Shown: positions 44,002-53,021, counted from the first letter of the stretch. The stretch is DNA of 64,000 nt from Streptomyces spinosus (GCF_020400655.1 NZ_JAINRC010000001.1:744001-808000), one strand, 5' to 3'. The notes: generated from the letters alone by a model not told the origin. Numbers and translations: made by a program.

Positions 44002-44751
44002 TCAGCCCTCCCGGCGGTGCCGGCCGCCGGCCGCCTCGGCGGCGGCCTTCCTCTCCTCGGCCGCCTTCTCCTCCGCCTCCATCTCCGCGAACACGTCGAT
44101 CGGCGCGGGCGCCTTGGCGAGGAAGACCCAGGTCAGCCACACCGCCAGCAGGAACGGCGGGATCTTGAGGATGACCAGGACCCAGCCGAGCTGCGTGGTG
44201 TCGGCCCACCAGTACAGCGGGAAGAGGATGGCGCACTTGGCCAGCAGGATCAGGCCCCAGGCCCAACTGGCCTTGGCGTACGCCTTCTTGCGGCCGGGGT
44301 TGCGGGTGCGCCAGGAGAGGTTCTCCTTGAAGACCGGGCCGAGGATGAGGCCGATCAGGGGCACGCCGGCCAGCGTCGTGATGATGTACGCCAGCGCCAG
44401 GCCCAGCGTGTAGAGCATGCCGGGGAGGTAGAAGTCCTTGGCGTTGCCGGTGAACATCGCGAACACGACACCGAAGGCCACGCCGAAGACACCGCTGAAG
44501 GCGTGCTTGACGGTGTCCTTCATCGCCAGCCGGACGACGACCAGGATCAGGGACAGGGCCAGCGCGGCGATCGCCGCCATGTGCAGGTTCTTGTTGACCG
44601 TGAAGATCGCGACGAAGAGCAGGCCCGGCAGGACCGTCTCGACCATGCCGCGGACCCCGCCGAAGGCCTCGAACAGCGCCGCCTCGGTCACCGCGCGGGC
44701 GTCGGGCTGAGTCTGGTCGGTGTCTTGGGTCGGCTTGTCGAGGGACGTCAC
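44002..44751 (-). CDS. DUF3159 family membrane protein
   Basis: The 249-residue protein has about six hydrophobic helices starting near residue 40 (GLLFVAIFTVNKNLHMAAI) and ending near 225, with a charged Glu/Ala-rich tail (EEKAAEERKAAAEAAGG). This is the DUF3159 pattern found across actinobacteria; the function is not known. It follows the OB-fold gene by 3 bp, and the pair ends at the convergent terminator 43903-43950. Confidence 0.88.
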   Translation of the reverse strand: MTSLDKPTQDTDQTQPDARAVTEAALFEAFGGVRGMVETVLPGLLFVAIFTVNKNLHMAAIAALALSLILVVVRLAMKDTVKHAFSGVFGVAFGVVFAMFTGNAKDFYLPGMLYTLGLALAYIITTLAGVPLIGLILGPVFKENLSWRTRNPGRKKAYAKASWAWGLILLAKCAILFPLYWWADTTQLGWVLVILKIPPFLLAVWLTWVFLAKAPAPIDVFAEMEAEEKAAEERKAAAEAAGGRHRREG

Positions 44752-44754
44752 CGG

Positions 44755-45153
44755 CTACTCCCGTCCGAGGGGTCGCAGTTCGTATTTGGGGTTGAACAGC
44801 ACCCGGCGGCCCCGGCTCATCGAGATCCGGCCCGATGCGATCAGCTTGCGCCCCGGTTCTATCCCCACGATGGAGCGCCTGCCGAGCCACACCACGTCCA
44901 GCGCGGCGGTGCCGTCGAACAGCTCGGCCTCCAGGGCCGGGACTCCGGCACGCGGGCGCAGGGTGACCGTGCGCAAGGTACCAGTTACGGTGACGATCTG
45001 TCGGTCGTGACAGTCACCGATCTTCGTGCACCCGGCCGTCTCGGCGTCCTCGCGCAGCTCCTCGGACTCCAGGTCCTCCTGCGACGAGGAGAGCCGGTCG
45101 AGCATGCGCCGGAACCGGCCGGCCGGCTTCTCGGAACGAGGAACAGCAGTCAT
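44755..45153 (-). CDS. OB-fold nucleic-acid-binding domain protein
   Basis: The 132-residue protein contains one OB-fold: VTVTGTLRTVTLRPRAG near residue 55, then ALEAELFDGTAALDVVWLG and ASGRISMSRGRRVLFNPKYE, the strand order of RecG/aspartyl-tRNA-synthetase-like OB domains. It likely binds single-stranded nucleic acid or regulates its partner. It is co-transcribed with the DUF3159 membrane protein three bases downstream, an arrangement typical of Streptomyces. Confidence 0.85.
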   Translation of the reverse strand: MTAVPRSEKPAGRFRRMLDRLSSSQEDLESEELREDAETAGCTKIGDCHDRQIVTVTGTLRTVTLRPRAGVPALEAELFDGTAALDVVWLGRRSIVGIEPGRKLIASGRISMSRGRRVLFNPKYELRPLGRE

Positions 45154-45232
45154 ACCTGAAGCGTACCGGGGTGCGCCGACAGGGCCGTAGCGCAGCTCAC
45201 CTCCACAGCGCGCCTCCTGCCCGCGGGCCGGT

Positions 45233-45952
45233 TCACTTCTCGAACCGGTACCCCATCCCCGGCTCGGTGATGAAGTGCCTGGGGTGCGACGGGTCCGACT
45301 CCAGCTTCCGGCGCAGCTGGGCCATGTACACCCGCAGGTAGTTGCTCTCGGTCCCGTACGACGGCCCCCACACCTCCTGGAGCAGCTGTTTCTGGCTGAC
45401 CAGCCGGCCGGTGTTGCGGACCAGCACCTCCAGCAGGTGCCACTCGGTCGGGGTGAGCCGGACGTCCCTGCCGCCCCGGTTGACCTTCTTGGCGGCGAGG
45501 TCGACGGTGAACCCCTCGGTCTCCACGGTCGTCAGGTCGTCCTCGCCCGGCCCGGCCGGCTCGGCCCGGCGGACGGCGGCCCGCAGCCGGGCCAGCAGCT
45601 CGTCCATGCCGAACGGCTTGGTCACGTAGTCGTCGGCGCCCGCGTCCAGCGCCTCCACCTTCTCGTCGGAGGAGTGGCGGGCGGACAGCACCAGGATCGG
45701 CACCCGGGTCCAGCCGCGCAGCCCCCTGATCACCTCGACGCCGTCCATGTCGGGCAGTCCCAGGTCGAGGACGACCACGTCGGGGTGGCGGGAGGCGGCG
45801 AGTTCGAGTGCGGTCCTGCCGTCGGCGGCCGCGTCGACCTCGTACTTGCGCGCCTTGAGGTTGATCACGAGGGCGCGCACGATCTGCGGCTCGTCGTCGA
45901 CCACGAGCACCCTCACGGGGGTCTGGGGGGTCCCCCCAGCCGGGCTCACCAT
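45233..45952 (-). CDS. kdpE: KdpE response regulator
   Basis: The 239-residue protein has a receiver domain with acids VVDDE near residue 18, the phosphorylated Asp in VVLDLGLPD near 61 and the switch Lys in VTKPFG near 110, and an OmpR-type winged-helix domain (TPTEWHLLEVLVRN, GYRFEK end). KdpE activates the potassium pump kdpFABC when cells are starved of potassium. It overlaps kdpD by 7 bp. The first ten residues (SPAGGTPQTP) are encoded by a GC-rich inverted repeat, so a GTG at VRVLVVDDE is a possible true start. Confidence 0.93.
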   Translation of the reverse strand: MVSPAGGTPQTPVRVLVVDDEPQIVRALVINLKARKYEVDAAADGRTALELAASRHPDVVVLDLGLPDMDGVEVIRGLRGWTRVPILVLSARHSSDEKVEALDAGADDYVTKPFGMDELLARLRAAVRRAEPAGPGEDDLTTVETEGFTVDLAAKKVNRGGRDVRLTPTEWHLLEVLVRNTGRLVSQKQLLQEVWGPSYGTESNYLRVYMAQLRRKLESDPSHPRHFITEPGMGYRFEK

Positions 45953-48504
45953 GTGGCCTGCCTTTCCGGTTCGGTACGGGGCTCCCCGGCGGGGAGCGGC
46001 TCGGGACGCGGTCCCGCCGCGCGCAGGCTCAGCACCATGGTGAGCCCGCCGCCCGGCGTGTCCTCGGCGGTGAGGGTGCCGCCCATGGCCTCGGCGAAGC
46101 CCCGGGCGACCGCGAGGCCGAGCCCCACGCCGGCCCCGCGCGGTGCGTCACCGTACCGCTGGAAGGGCTCGAAGATGCGCTCCTTGGCCTCGTCCGGGAC
46201 GCCCGGGCCGCGGTCCACCACGCGGACCTCCACGCGGTCGGCGATGGCGCTCGCGGCCACCAGCACGGGCCGCCCGGGCGGGCTGTACTTGACGGCGTTC
46301 TCCACCAGGTTGGCCACCGACCGCTCCAGCAGCCCGGGGTCGACGGCGACCATGGGCAGCGTCTCGGGCACGTCCAGCTCCACGCTGTCCTCGGGTACGC
46401 CGCCCAGGGCCATCGGTACGACCTCGTCGACGTCGATCTCGCGGATCAGCGGGGTGACCGTGCCGGTCTGGAGGCGGGACATGTCCAGGAGGTTGCCCAC
46501 GAGGTGGTCGAGCCGGTCGGCGCCCTCCTCGATGCCCTCCAGCAGCTCCGCCTGGTCCTCCTCGGACCAGGCGACGTCGTCGGAGCGCAGGGAGGACACG
46601 GCGGCCTTGATGCCGGCCAGCGGGGTGCGCAGGTCGTGGCTGACGGCGGCCAGCAGGGCGGTGCGGATGCGGTTGCCCTCGGCGAGCGTGCGGGCCCGGT
46701 CGGCCTCCTCCTTCAGGCGCCTGCGGTCGAGCACGACGGCGGCCTGGGCGGCGAACGCGGCGAGCACCCGGCGGTCCGCCGCGGGCAGCACCCGGCCGGT
46801 GAGCGCCAGTGCCATGTGGTCGCCGACGGGCACGTCGACGTCGGCGTCCTCGGGGCGTTCCAGCGGCGGCCCGAAGCCGGCGCGGCCCGCGCACGTCCAG
46901 GGCGCCACGTCGCTCGTGCGTTCCAGCAGGGCGGCCGACTCCATGGCGAAGGTCTCGCGGACCCGTTCCAGCAGCTCCTCCAGGCTCGTCTCGCCCCGCA
47001 GCACGTTCCCCGCGAGGAAGGAGAGGATCTCGGACTCGGCGCGCAGCCGGGCGGCCTGGTGGGTGCGCCGGGCGGCGAGGTCGACCACCGAGGCGACCGC
47101 CATCCCCACTCCGAAGAAGATCGCGATGGCGACGATGTTCTTGGGGTCGGCGACGGTCAGCCGGTGCAGCGGCGGGGTGTAGAAGTAGTTCAGCAGCAGT
47201 GAGCCGAAGGCCGCCGAGGCGAGGGCGGGCAGCAGGCCGCCGAGCAGGGCCGCCGCGACGGTGACGGCCAGGAACAGCAGCATGTCGTTGGCGAGGCCGA
47301 GGTCGACGGTGTTCAGCAGCACCGCGAGGATCGCGGGACCGCCCAGGCCGACGGCCCAGCCCCAGACGATCCGGGCCCGTCCGAGCCGGCCGCCGCGGGC
47401 CACGGGCAGTCCCCGGCCCTTGGCGACCTCCTCGTGGGTGACGATGTGCACGTCCAGGTCGGGGCCGGAGTCCCGGGCGACCGTGGCGCCGACGCCGGGC
47501 CCGAAGACGTACTGCCAGGCCTTGCGGCGGGAGGAGCCGAGCACGATCTGGGTGGCGTTCACCCCGCGCGCGAAGTCGAGCAGGGCGGCCGGGACGTCGT
47601 CGCCGACCACCTGGTGGAACGTTCCGCCGAGGTCCTCGACCAGGGTGCGCTGGACGGCCAGTTCCTTCGGGGAGGCCGAGGACAGCCCGTCGCTGCGGGC
47701 GATGTAGACGGCCATGACCTCGCCGCCGGCACCCTTCTCGGCGAGCCGGGTGGCCCGGCGGATCAGGGTGCGTCCCTCGGGACCGCCGGTCAGGCCCACC
47801 ACGATCCGCTCCCGGGAGCCCCATATCGCGGAGACCCGGTGCTCGCTGCGGTAGGCGTTCAGGTACGCGTCGACCCGGTCGGCCACCCACAGCAGCGCCA
47901 GCTCGCGCAGGGCGGTGAGGTTGCCGGGGCGGAAGTAGTTGGACAGGGCCGCGTCGACCTTGTCCGGCTGGTAGATGTTGCCGTGGGCCATGCGGCGGCG
48001 CAGCGCCTGCGGGGACATGTCGACCAGCTCGATGTCGTCGGCCCGCCGTACGACCTCGTCCGGTACGGTCTCCCGCTGCCGCACCCCGGTGATCGACTCG
48101 ACCACGTCGCCGAGTGACTCCAGGTGCTGGATGTTGACCGTGGAGATTACGTCGATGCCGGCGGCCAGCAGTTCCTCCACGTCCTGCCAGCGCTTGGCGT
48201 TGCGGGAGCCGGGGATGTTGGTGTGGGCCAGCTCGTCGACCAGGGCGACGGCGGGCGCCCGGCGCAGCACGGCGTCGACGTCCATCTCGCCGAAGACGGC
48301 GTCCCGGTACTCCAGCTGTCTGCGCGGCACCTGTTCCAGACCGTGCAGCATCACCTCGGTGCGCGGCCGGCCGTGGCTCTCCACCAGCGCGACCACGCAG
48401 TCGGTGCCCCGCTCGACCCTGCGGTGCGCCTCGGAGAGCATCGCGTAGGTCTTGCCCACGCCCGGTGCCGCGCCGAGGTAGATCCGAAGCTTGCCGCGTG
48501 CCAT
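45946..48504 (-). CDS. kdpD: KdpD potassium-sensing histidine kinase
   Basis: The 852-residue protein shows the full KdpD layout: an N-terminal KdpD domain with Walker A GAAPGVGKTYAML near residue 12, a universal-stress-type domain (about 235-365), four clustered membrane helices (about 385-490, DUF4118), a GAF-like linker, the H-box VSHDLRTPL near 610 and the ATPase boxes NLVENAVKYS and GVGLGLAVARG. It senses potassium and turgor and phosphorylates KdpE. The kdpFABC pump genes are not next to it in this window, unlike in many bacteria. Confidence 0.95.
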   Translation of the reverse strand: MARGKLRIYLGAAPGVGKTYAMLSEAHRRVERGTDCVVALVESHGRPRTEVMLHGLEQVPRRQLEYRDAVFGEMDVDAVLRRAPAVALVDELAHTNIPGSRNAKRWQDVEELLAAGIDVISTVNIQHLESLGDVVESITGVRQRETVPDEVVRRADDIELVDMSPQALRRRMAHGNIYQPDKVDAALSNYFRPGNLTALRELALLWVADRVDAYLNAYRSEHRVSAIWGSRERIVVGLTGGPEGRTLIRRATRLAEKGAGGEVMAVYIARSDGLSSASPKELAVQRTLVEDLGGTFHQVVGDDVPAALLDFARGVNATQIVLGSSRRKAWQYVFGPGVGATVARDSGPDLDVHIVTHEEVAKGRGLPVARGGRLGRARIVWGWAVGLGGPAILAVLLNTVDLGLANDMLLFLAVTVAAALLGGLLPALASAAFGSLLLNYFYTPPLHRLTVADPKNIVAIAIFFGVGMAVASVVDLAARRTHQAARLRAESEILSFLAGNVLRGETSLEELLERVRETFAMESAALLERTSDVAPWTCAGRAGFGPPLERPEDADVDVPVGDHMALALTGRVLPAADRRVLAAFAAQAAVVLDRRRLKEEADRARTLAEGNRIRTALLAAVSHDLRTPLAGIKAAVSSLRSDDVAWSEEDQAELLEGIEEGADRLDHLVGNLLDMSRLQTGTVTPLIREIDVDEVVPMALGGVPEDSVELDVPETLPMVAVDPGLLERSVANLVENAVKYSPPGRPVLVAASAIADRVEVRVVDRGPGVPDEAKERIFEPFQRYGDAPRGAGVGLGLAVARGFAEAMGGTLTAEDTPGGGLTMVLSLRAAGPRPEPLPAGEPRTEPERQATW

Positions 48505-48638
48505 GGCCCCATTGTCTTCCCGTGCCTGTCGCCTACGCAGCGTCGACCTTACGGCCCACGACCACGGCGAACGGGACGGGGAGCGGAGGCGGGGCGCAAC
48601 TTTGACGCAACCCTGATGAGCCCGCCGGGCGGCGCGGC

Positions 48639-49364
48639 TCAGTGCTCGGTGATCTCCCCGTCGCGCAGCTCCAGCACCCGGTCGGCCAGGTCCAGCAGGG
48701 TCGCGTCGTGCGTGGCGACCAGCGCCGTGACCCTCCCCCAGTGCCCCAAGGGGCCAGGGAGGTGCCCCCAGCCGCGGACGACGGCGCGCAGCAGCTCCAT
48801 GACGGCGTGCCCCGTCTCGGCGTCGAGCTGGCCGGTGGGCTCGTCCGCGATGAGCAGGGCGGGCCGGTTGGCGAGGGCCCGGGCGATGGCGACCCGCTGC
48901 TGCTGGCCGCCGGACAGCTCACCGGGCCGCTGGGCCGCGTGCCCGGCGAGCCCCACGAGGGAGAGCAGCAGTCCGACCCGCTCCTCGCGCTCGCGCGGGT
49001 CGGCCCGGCGCAGCCGCAGCGGTACGCCGACGTTCTCGGCGGCGCTCAGGATCGGGATGAGCCCGAAGGACTGGAACACGAACCCGATCCGGTCCCGCCG
49101 CAGCCGCAGCAGCTCGCTCTCGCCGAGCCGGGCGAGATCCCGCCCCTCGACCTCCACCCGGCCCCGGTCAGGGGTGTCCAGCCCGCCGACGATGTTCAGC
49201 AGGGTGGTCTTGCCGGACCCCGACCGCCCCTTCAGGGCCACGAGTTCCCCGCGGGGCACCTCGAAGGACACCCCGCGCAGCGCGTGCACGGCTGCGGCCC
49301 CCGCGCCGTACGACTTGTGCACACCCTCGACCCGCACCATGGTCTCGGTGACCACCTGGCTCAT
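48639..49364 (-). CDS. ABC transporter ATP-binding protein, LolD/MacB type, without a visible permease
   Basis: The 241-residue ATPase has Walker A GRSGSGKTT near residue 45, signature LSGGQQQRVAIARAL near 145, Walker B LLIADEPTG near 167 and the H-loop in VATHD near 215. MacB/LolD-type ATPases pair with a FtsX-like permease that exports peptides or lipoproteins. No permease gene is adjacent on either side. Between the Walker B and the H-loop is an unusual insert, GWGHLPGPLGHWGRV, encoded by a GC-rich inverted-repeat stretch (about 48737-48772). The ATG at 49362-49364 is preceded by GGGGAGGGG. Confidence 0.88.
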   Translation of the reverse strand: MSQVVTETMVRVEGVHKSYGAGAAAVHALRGVSFEVPRGELVALKGRSGSGKTTLLNIVGGLDTPDRGRVEVEGRDLARLGESELLRLRRDRIGFVFQSFGLIPILSAAENVGVPLRLRRADPREREERVGLLLSLVGLAGHAAQRPGELSGGQQQRVAIARALANRPALLIADEPTGQLDAETGHAVMELLRAVVRGWGHLPGPLGHWGRVTALVATHDATLLDLADRVLELRDGEITEH

Positions 49365-49408
49365 GTCCCCTCCCCCAGCCGACCGCGCATCAGTATCACC
49401 GGTCGGGC

Positions 49409-49440
49409 AGCGCCCCGTAAGGGGCGCGGGGACCTGCGCC
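49409..49440. repeat. Short dispersed Streptomyces-type intergenic element
   Basis: The sequence around CGCCCCGTAAGGGGCG, followed by CGGGG and CTGCGC, is a small palindromic element I recognise as very common between Streptomyces genes. It lies between the ABC ATPase start and the DUF3710 terminator. Recognition is from memory, and copy number cannot be checked here. Confidence 0.5.
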
Positions 49441-49503
49441 ACCCGCCACGAGGAACCCGCACCCGGGCGACGGCGGATCCTCAACGGCGGGATCCCGCAA
49501 GAA

Positions 49504-49534
49504 GGCGGGCCGCGCCCTGGAGGCACGGCCCGCC
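49504..49534 (-). terminator. Probable terminator after the DUF3710 operon
   Basis: GGCGGGCCG and CGGCCCGCC can pair as a 9 bp stem around a 13-base loop. It lies 30 bp beyond the stop of the DUF3710 gene, reading leftward, and before the ABC ATPase gene. There is no T-run, as is usual in high-GC actinobacteria. Confidence 0.65.
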
Positions 49535-49563
49535 GAGATGAACGGCTGAACCCTGTGGAGCGC

Positions 49564-50325
49564 CTAGCGGACTTCCGTGATCTCGGGACCCCGCTGCAAC
49601 TGCCCCATCCCCCCGGAGAACCGCGAGCCCTCCTCCTGCTGGACCCCCTCGGGAACCATCTGCGCGTCGTTGGGCAGCTTGAGGACGATCGGGTCGCGCG
49701 GGGCCATCGGGCCCTCGCCGCGGACCACGACGGTGTCCCGGAAGATCTGCTCCAGCAGCCCGGCCGCCTGCGGCTGCACCGCGCCCTGGCCGGAGATCAC
49801 CCCGCGCAGGAACCACCGCGGGCCGTCCACGCCGACGAACCGGACGACCTGGAAGCCGCCGGTGCCGTCGGGCAGCTGCACCGGAACCTGGGCGCGCAGC
49901 TCCCACCCGAGCGGGCCCTCGACCTCGTCGACGATGCCACCCTGCTGGGTGATGCCGGACGCGATCTCCTCGCGGACCTCGCCCCAGATGCCCTCGCGCT
50001 TGGGCGCGGCGAACGCCTGGAGCTGGACGGCGCTGTCGCGCAGCACGACGGTCGCGGCGACGATGGCGTCCCCGGCGACCTCGACCCGCAGCTCCATGCC
50101 GTCGACGCCCGGTACGAACAGACCGCCGAGGTCCACGCGGCCCTCGGCCGGGTCGCGCACCTCGCTGCTGTCCCACGGCCCGTCGGGCCGGGGTCCGGGC
50201 TCCAGCCGGACGCGCTCGCGCTCGGCCTCTGCTTCGTCCGCCTCGGTGTCGACGCTGTCGACGACCTGCTCGGCCTCGCCGGCCGCGTCCTCGGCGGCAC
50301 CCTTCTTCTTGCGACGTCCGAACAC
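49564..50325 (-). CDS. DUF3710 family protein
   Basis: The 253-residue protein begins MFGRRKKKG, a basic stretch followed by a long acidic segment (residues about 10-45), and then a folded domain (VDLGGLFVPGVDGMELRVEV through FLRGVISGQGA) that matches DUF3710. The family is conserved beside dut in actinobacteria, but its biochemical role is unknown to me. The GTG start (50323-50325) has AAGGA seven bases upstream. The dut stop is one base away, so the two are co-transcribed. Confidence 0.88.
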   Translation of the reverse strand: MFGRRKKKGAAEDAAGEAEQVVDSVDTEADEAEAERERVRLEPGPRPDGPWDSSEVRDPAEGRVDLGGLFVPGVDGMELRVEVAGDAIVAATVVLRDSAVQLQAFAAPKREGIWGEVREEIASGITQQGGIVDEVEGPLGWELRAQVPVQLPDGTGGFQVVRFVGVDGPRWFLRGVISGQGAVQPQAAGLLEQIFRDTVVVRGEGPMAPRDPIVLKLPNDAQMVPEGVQQEEGSRFSGGMGQLQRGPEITEVR

Positions 50326-50326
50326 G

Positions 50327-50878
50327 TCACTGTCCTTCCCGGTCGGATACGACCGAAGCGTATCGATTCCCACCCGTCGGACCGCCCTCGGCGGCCTGAC
50401 CGCTTGTGCCGCCCTCGCCGCCCACCGCGGCATGGCCACCGGTGGACCCGAAGCCCCCTTCGGCCCGCGCCGAGCCGGGAAGCTCCGCGACCTCCTGGAA
50501 GCGGACCCTCTCGACCTGCTGGACGACCAGTTGGGCAATCCGGTCGAAGCGCTCGAACCGCACGCTCTCGCGCGGGTCGAGATTCACCACGATCACCTTG
50601 ATCTCCCCACGGTACCCGGCATCAACCGTCCCCGGGGCATTCACGAGAGCGACACCGCAGCGGGCGGCGAGACCGGAACGCGGATGCACGAAGGCCGCGT
50701 ACCCCTCGGGCAGGGCGATCGACACACCCGTGGGCAGGACGGCCCGTTCTCCGGGCGCCAGTTCGCACGCCTCGGTGGTGCGCAGATCGGCTCCGGCGTC
50801 CCCGGGGTGCTCGTACGCCGGAAGCGGTACGTCCGCGTCGATGCGCCGGATCAGGACGTTCAGCGGGTCTCGGCTCAC
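50327..50878 (-). CDS. dut: dUTP diphosphatase
   Basis: The 183-residue protein contains the trimeric dUTPase motifs in order: DAGADL near 28, PRSGLAARCGV near 68, NAPGTVDAGYRGEI near 83, RFDRIAQLVV near 112 and the C-terminal GGFGSTGG near 144. It hydrolyses dUTP to dUMP, keeping uracil out of DNA. An additional Gly/Glu-rich tail of about 35 residues follows motif 5, longer than in most homologues. The start is the GTG 50876-50878; its GTGA overlaps the stop of the thioesterase gene upstream. Confidence 0.95.
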   Translation of the reverse strand: MSRDPLNVLIRRIDADVPLPAYEHPGDAGADLRTTEACELAPGERAVLPTGVSIALPEGYAAFVHPRSGLAARCGVALVNAPGTVDAGYRGEIKVIVVNLDPRESVRFERFDRIAQLVVQQVERVRFQEVAELPGSARAEGGFGSTGGHAAVGGEGGTSGQAAEGGPTGGNRYASVVSDREGQ

Positions 50879-51459
50879 GGGTTCACCTCGAAGGCGCGGG
50901 TGCGCCGGATCTGGTCCGGGTCGCTCATGACGGCCTGGATCTCCTCCTGGCGGCCGTGGTCGACGAAGTGGTCGACCTTGACCTCGACGAAGAGGGCGTC
51001 GGCGCGCACGGCGAGCGGTCCGCCGGGGCCGCCGAGGCGCCCGGTGGCCGTGCAGTAGATCTTCCGCCCGGCGACGGCGGTGACCTCGGCCTCCAGGTAC
51101 AGCGTGGTGCCGACGGGCACGGGCCGCAGGAAGTCGGTCTCCAGCCGTCCGGTGACGGCGATGGTGCGCAGCAGCCAGTTCAGCGAGCCGAGGGTCTCGT
51201 CCAGGGCCGTGGCGAGCACTCCGCCGTGCGCGAGCCCCGGGGCGCCCTGGTGGGCGGGCTGCACGGTGAACTCGGCGGTCAGCGAGACGCCCTCGCCGGC
51301 CCGGGCCTCCAGGTGCAGTCCGTGCGGCTGTCCGGGACCGCACCCGAAACAGTGTTCGTAGTGGGCGCCGAGGAGTTCCCCGGGCGCGGGCGCGTCGGGG
51401 TGCCGTACCGGTTTCACCGCGTCGGCAGGGGGCTGAAGAGCTGCGGAACTACCACTCAC
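50875..51459 (-). CDS. PaaI-type hotdog thioesterase
   Basis: The 194-residue protein has a hotdog-fold core: HCFGCGPGQPHGLHL near residue 35, AHGGVLATALDETLG near 85 with the catalytic Asp/Glu region, and LETDFLRPVPVGTTLYLEAE. Such enzymes cleave acyl-CoA or acyl-carrier thioesters. GTG 51457-51459 gives MSGSSAAL; a longer frame to 51717 runs through non-conserved sequence. It overlaps dut by 4 bp and is divergent from the DUF3093 gene. Confidence 0.85.
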   Translation of the reverse strand: MSGSSAALQPPADAVKPVRHPDAPAPGELLGAHYEHCFGCGPGQPHGLHLEARAGEGVSLTAEFTVQPAHQGAPGLAHGGVLATALDETLGSLNWLLRTIAVTGRLETDFLRPVPVGTTLYLEAEVTAVAGRKIYCTATGRLGGPGGPLAVRADALFVEVKVDHFVDHGRQEEIQAVMSDPDQIRRTRAFEVNP

Positions 51460-51571
51460 AGCCGCAGACCTTACCCGCCCGCCCGTCGCCCACCACCGCC
51501 CCGTACGACAGCGCTGCGCGCCGGACGCCCCGGCTCCGGCGCCGTGCGGATCCCGTGCCAAGCTTGGCTGC

Positions 51572-52036
51572 ATGCAGCTCTCCGCCACCCCGTACGAAGA
51601 ACGCCTCACCGCCCCCCGCTCGTGGTGGCTGATCAGCTTCCTGGTGGGGGTCTCGTTCGCCCTGATACTGCTGCCCTTCGGCACGCTGCCGCTGCTCGGC
51701 GGACTGGTCGGCGGCACGGCCGCGGCAGCGGTGGTGGCCAGCGCCTACGGCTCTCCCCGCATCCGGGTCGTCGGCGACTCCCTGATCGCGGGCGAGGCGA
51801 AGATCCCGGTGGCGGCACTGGGCGAGGCGCAGATCCTGGACGCGGAGGAGGCCCGCGCCTGGCGGACGTACAAGGCCGACACCCGCGCGTTCCTGCTGCT
51901 GCGCGCCTACATCCCGACGGCGCTGCGCGTGGAGGTCACCGACCCTGAGGACCCGACGCCGTACCTGTATCTGTCGACGCGGGAGCCGGAGAAGCTGGCC
52001 GCGGCGATCGAGGCGGCACGCAAGGCACACGCCTAG
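51572..52036 (+). CDS. DUF3093 family membrane protein
   Basis: The 154-residue protein has two hydrophobic helices at about 17-60 (WWLISFLVGVSFALILLPFG, then LLGGLVGGTAAAAVVASAYG) and a soluble C-terminal domain (PRIRVVGDSLIAGEAKIPV). This matches DUF3093, a membrane protein conserved next to dut in Streptomyces, of unknown function. It is divergent from the thioesterase and converges with the 304-residue gene. Confidence 0.88.
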   Translation: MQLSATPYEERLTAPRSWWLISFLVGVSFALILLPFGTLPLLGGLVGGTAAAAVVASAYGSPRIRVVGDSLIAGEAKIPVAALGEAQILDAEEARAWRTYKADTRAFLLLRAYIPTALRVEVTDPEDPTPYLYLSTREPEKLAAAIEAARKAHA

Positions 52037-52093
52037 GGTCTTCCGATCGGTTGAGGCCGGATCAGGAGCGGGGTCCGGCGCCGACGACGGGGC

Positions 52094-53008
52094 CTAGGGG
52101 CCGTCGGGCAGCTCGCGCAGTCTCAGCGGTTGCGCCGGCTCCTCCAGCGGCGGCAGTTCCGGCAGTTCGTCCCAGGGCACCTGGATCTTGCGGAGGTCGG
52201 CCCGGATGCGGGCCGCCAGTCTCTTGGTGTCCCGGCGGTTCATGACCGCCCCGACCGCGGCCCCGACCATGAACGGCATCAGGTTGGGCAGGTCGCGGAC
52301 CACCCGCTTCATGATCTGCTGGCGCATGCGGCGCTTCATCTGGCCGCCCATGGCGGTGTCGTACGTCGACGGCTTCAGCACGTCGATCCCGCGCTCCCCC
52401 GACCAGGAGGACAGATACGCGGCGGAGCGGGTCCTGAGGTTCCCGGGCGGGCGTACCCCGTAGACCTCGTGCAGTTCGGCGATGAGCTTCAGCTCGATCG
52501 CCGCGACCCCGGTGATCTCCGCGGCCAGTTCGGTAGGCATGGCCGGCGGCACCGGCAGCATGGCCGCGGCCCCGATCCCGGCTCCCACCGTCGAGGTGCC
52601 GGCCGCCGCGCCCGCCACCAGTTTGTCGGCCAGTTCCTCGGGTCCGAGGCCGGGGAACTGCCCGCGCAGGGTCGCGAGGTCGCGTACGGGGATGCGCGGG
52701 GCGATCTCGATGATCCGGTCCGCGAGGTACGCCAGGCCCGCGCGAGCCCGGCTGCCGCCCTTACGGGCGCCTTCCCGGGTCAGATCCCGGGCCTTGTCGC
52801 GGACGACCGCCGCCCGCCGCCGGGCGACGGGTGCGGGGTGCTGCGCCGGCGCGGGCGAGTCCTCCCGGCCGGCTCGCGGTTCGAGCGGGGCTCCCGCCAC
52901 GGGTGAGCCCCGCTCGCCGTCACGCGCGCCGTGCGGGCCGCCGATCGGCCCTTGGTCCGCTTTCCGCAGGGGGAAGCGGCGCTTCCGGGGAGGGGTCGAG
53001 CCAGACAC
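52094..53008 (-). CDS. Conserved actinobacterial protein of unknown function
   Basis: The 304-residue protein has a long basic N-terminal region of about 75 residues, a central hydrophobic segment rich in Gly/Ala (AGAAAGTSTVGAGIGAAAML near residue 135) and a second one near 240 (LMPFMVGAAVGAVMNRRDTK). Both could insert in or lie on a membrane, as in EcsC-like proteins, but I cannot assign a family. The start is the GTG at 53006-53008, 13 bp after the DUF4193 stop, so the two are co-transcribed. Confidence 0.8.
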   Translation of the reverse strand: MSGSTPPRKRRFPLRKADQGPIGGPHGARDGERGSPVAGAPLEPRAGREDSPAPAQHPAPVARRRAAVVRDKARDLTREGARKGGSRARAGLAYLADRIIEIAPRIPVRDLATLRGQFPGLGPEELADKLVAGAAAGTSTVGAGIGAAAMLPVPPAMPTELAAEITGVAAIELKLIAELHEVYGVRPPGNLRTRSAAYLSSWSGERGIDVLKPSTYDTAMGGQMKRRMRQQIMKRVVRDLPNLMPFMVGAAVGAVMNRRDTKRLAARIRADLRKIQVPWDELPELPPLEEPAQPLRLRELPDGP

Positions 53009-53021
53009 GGCCGACCCGTCC

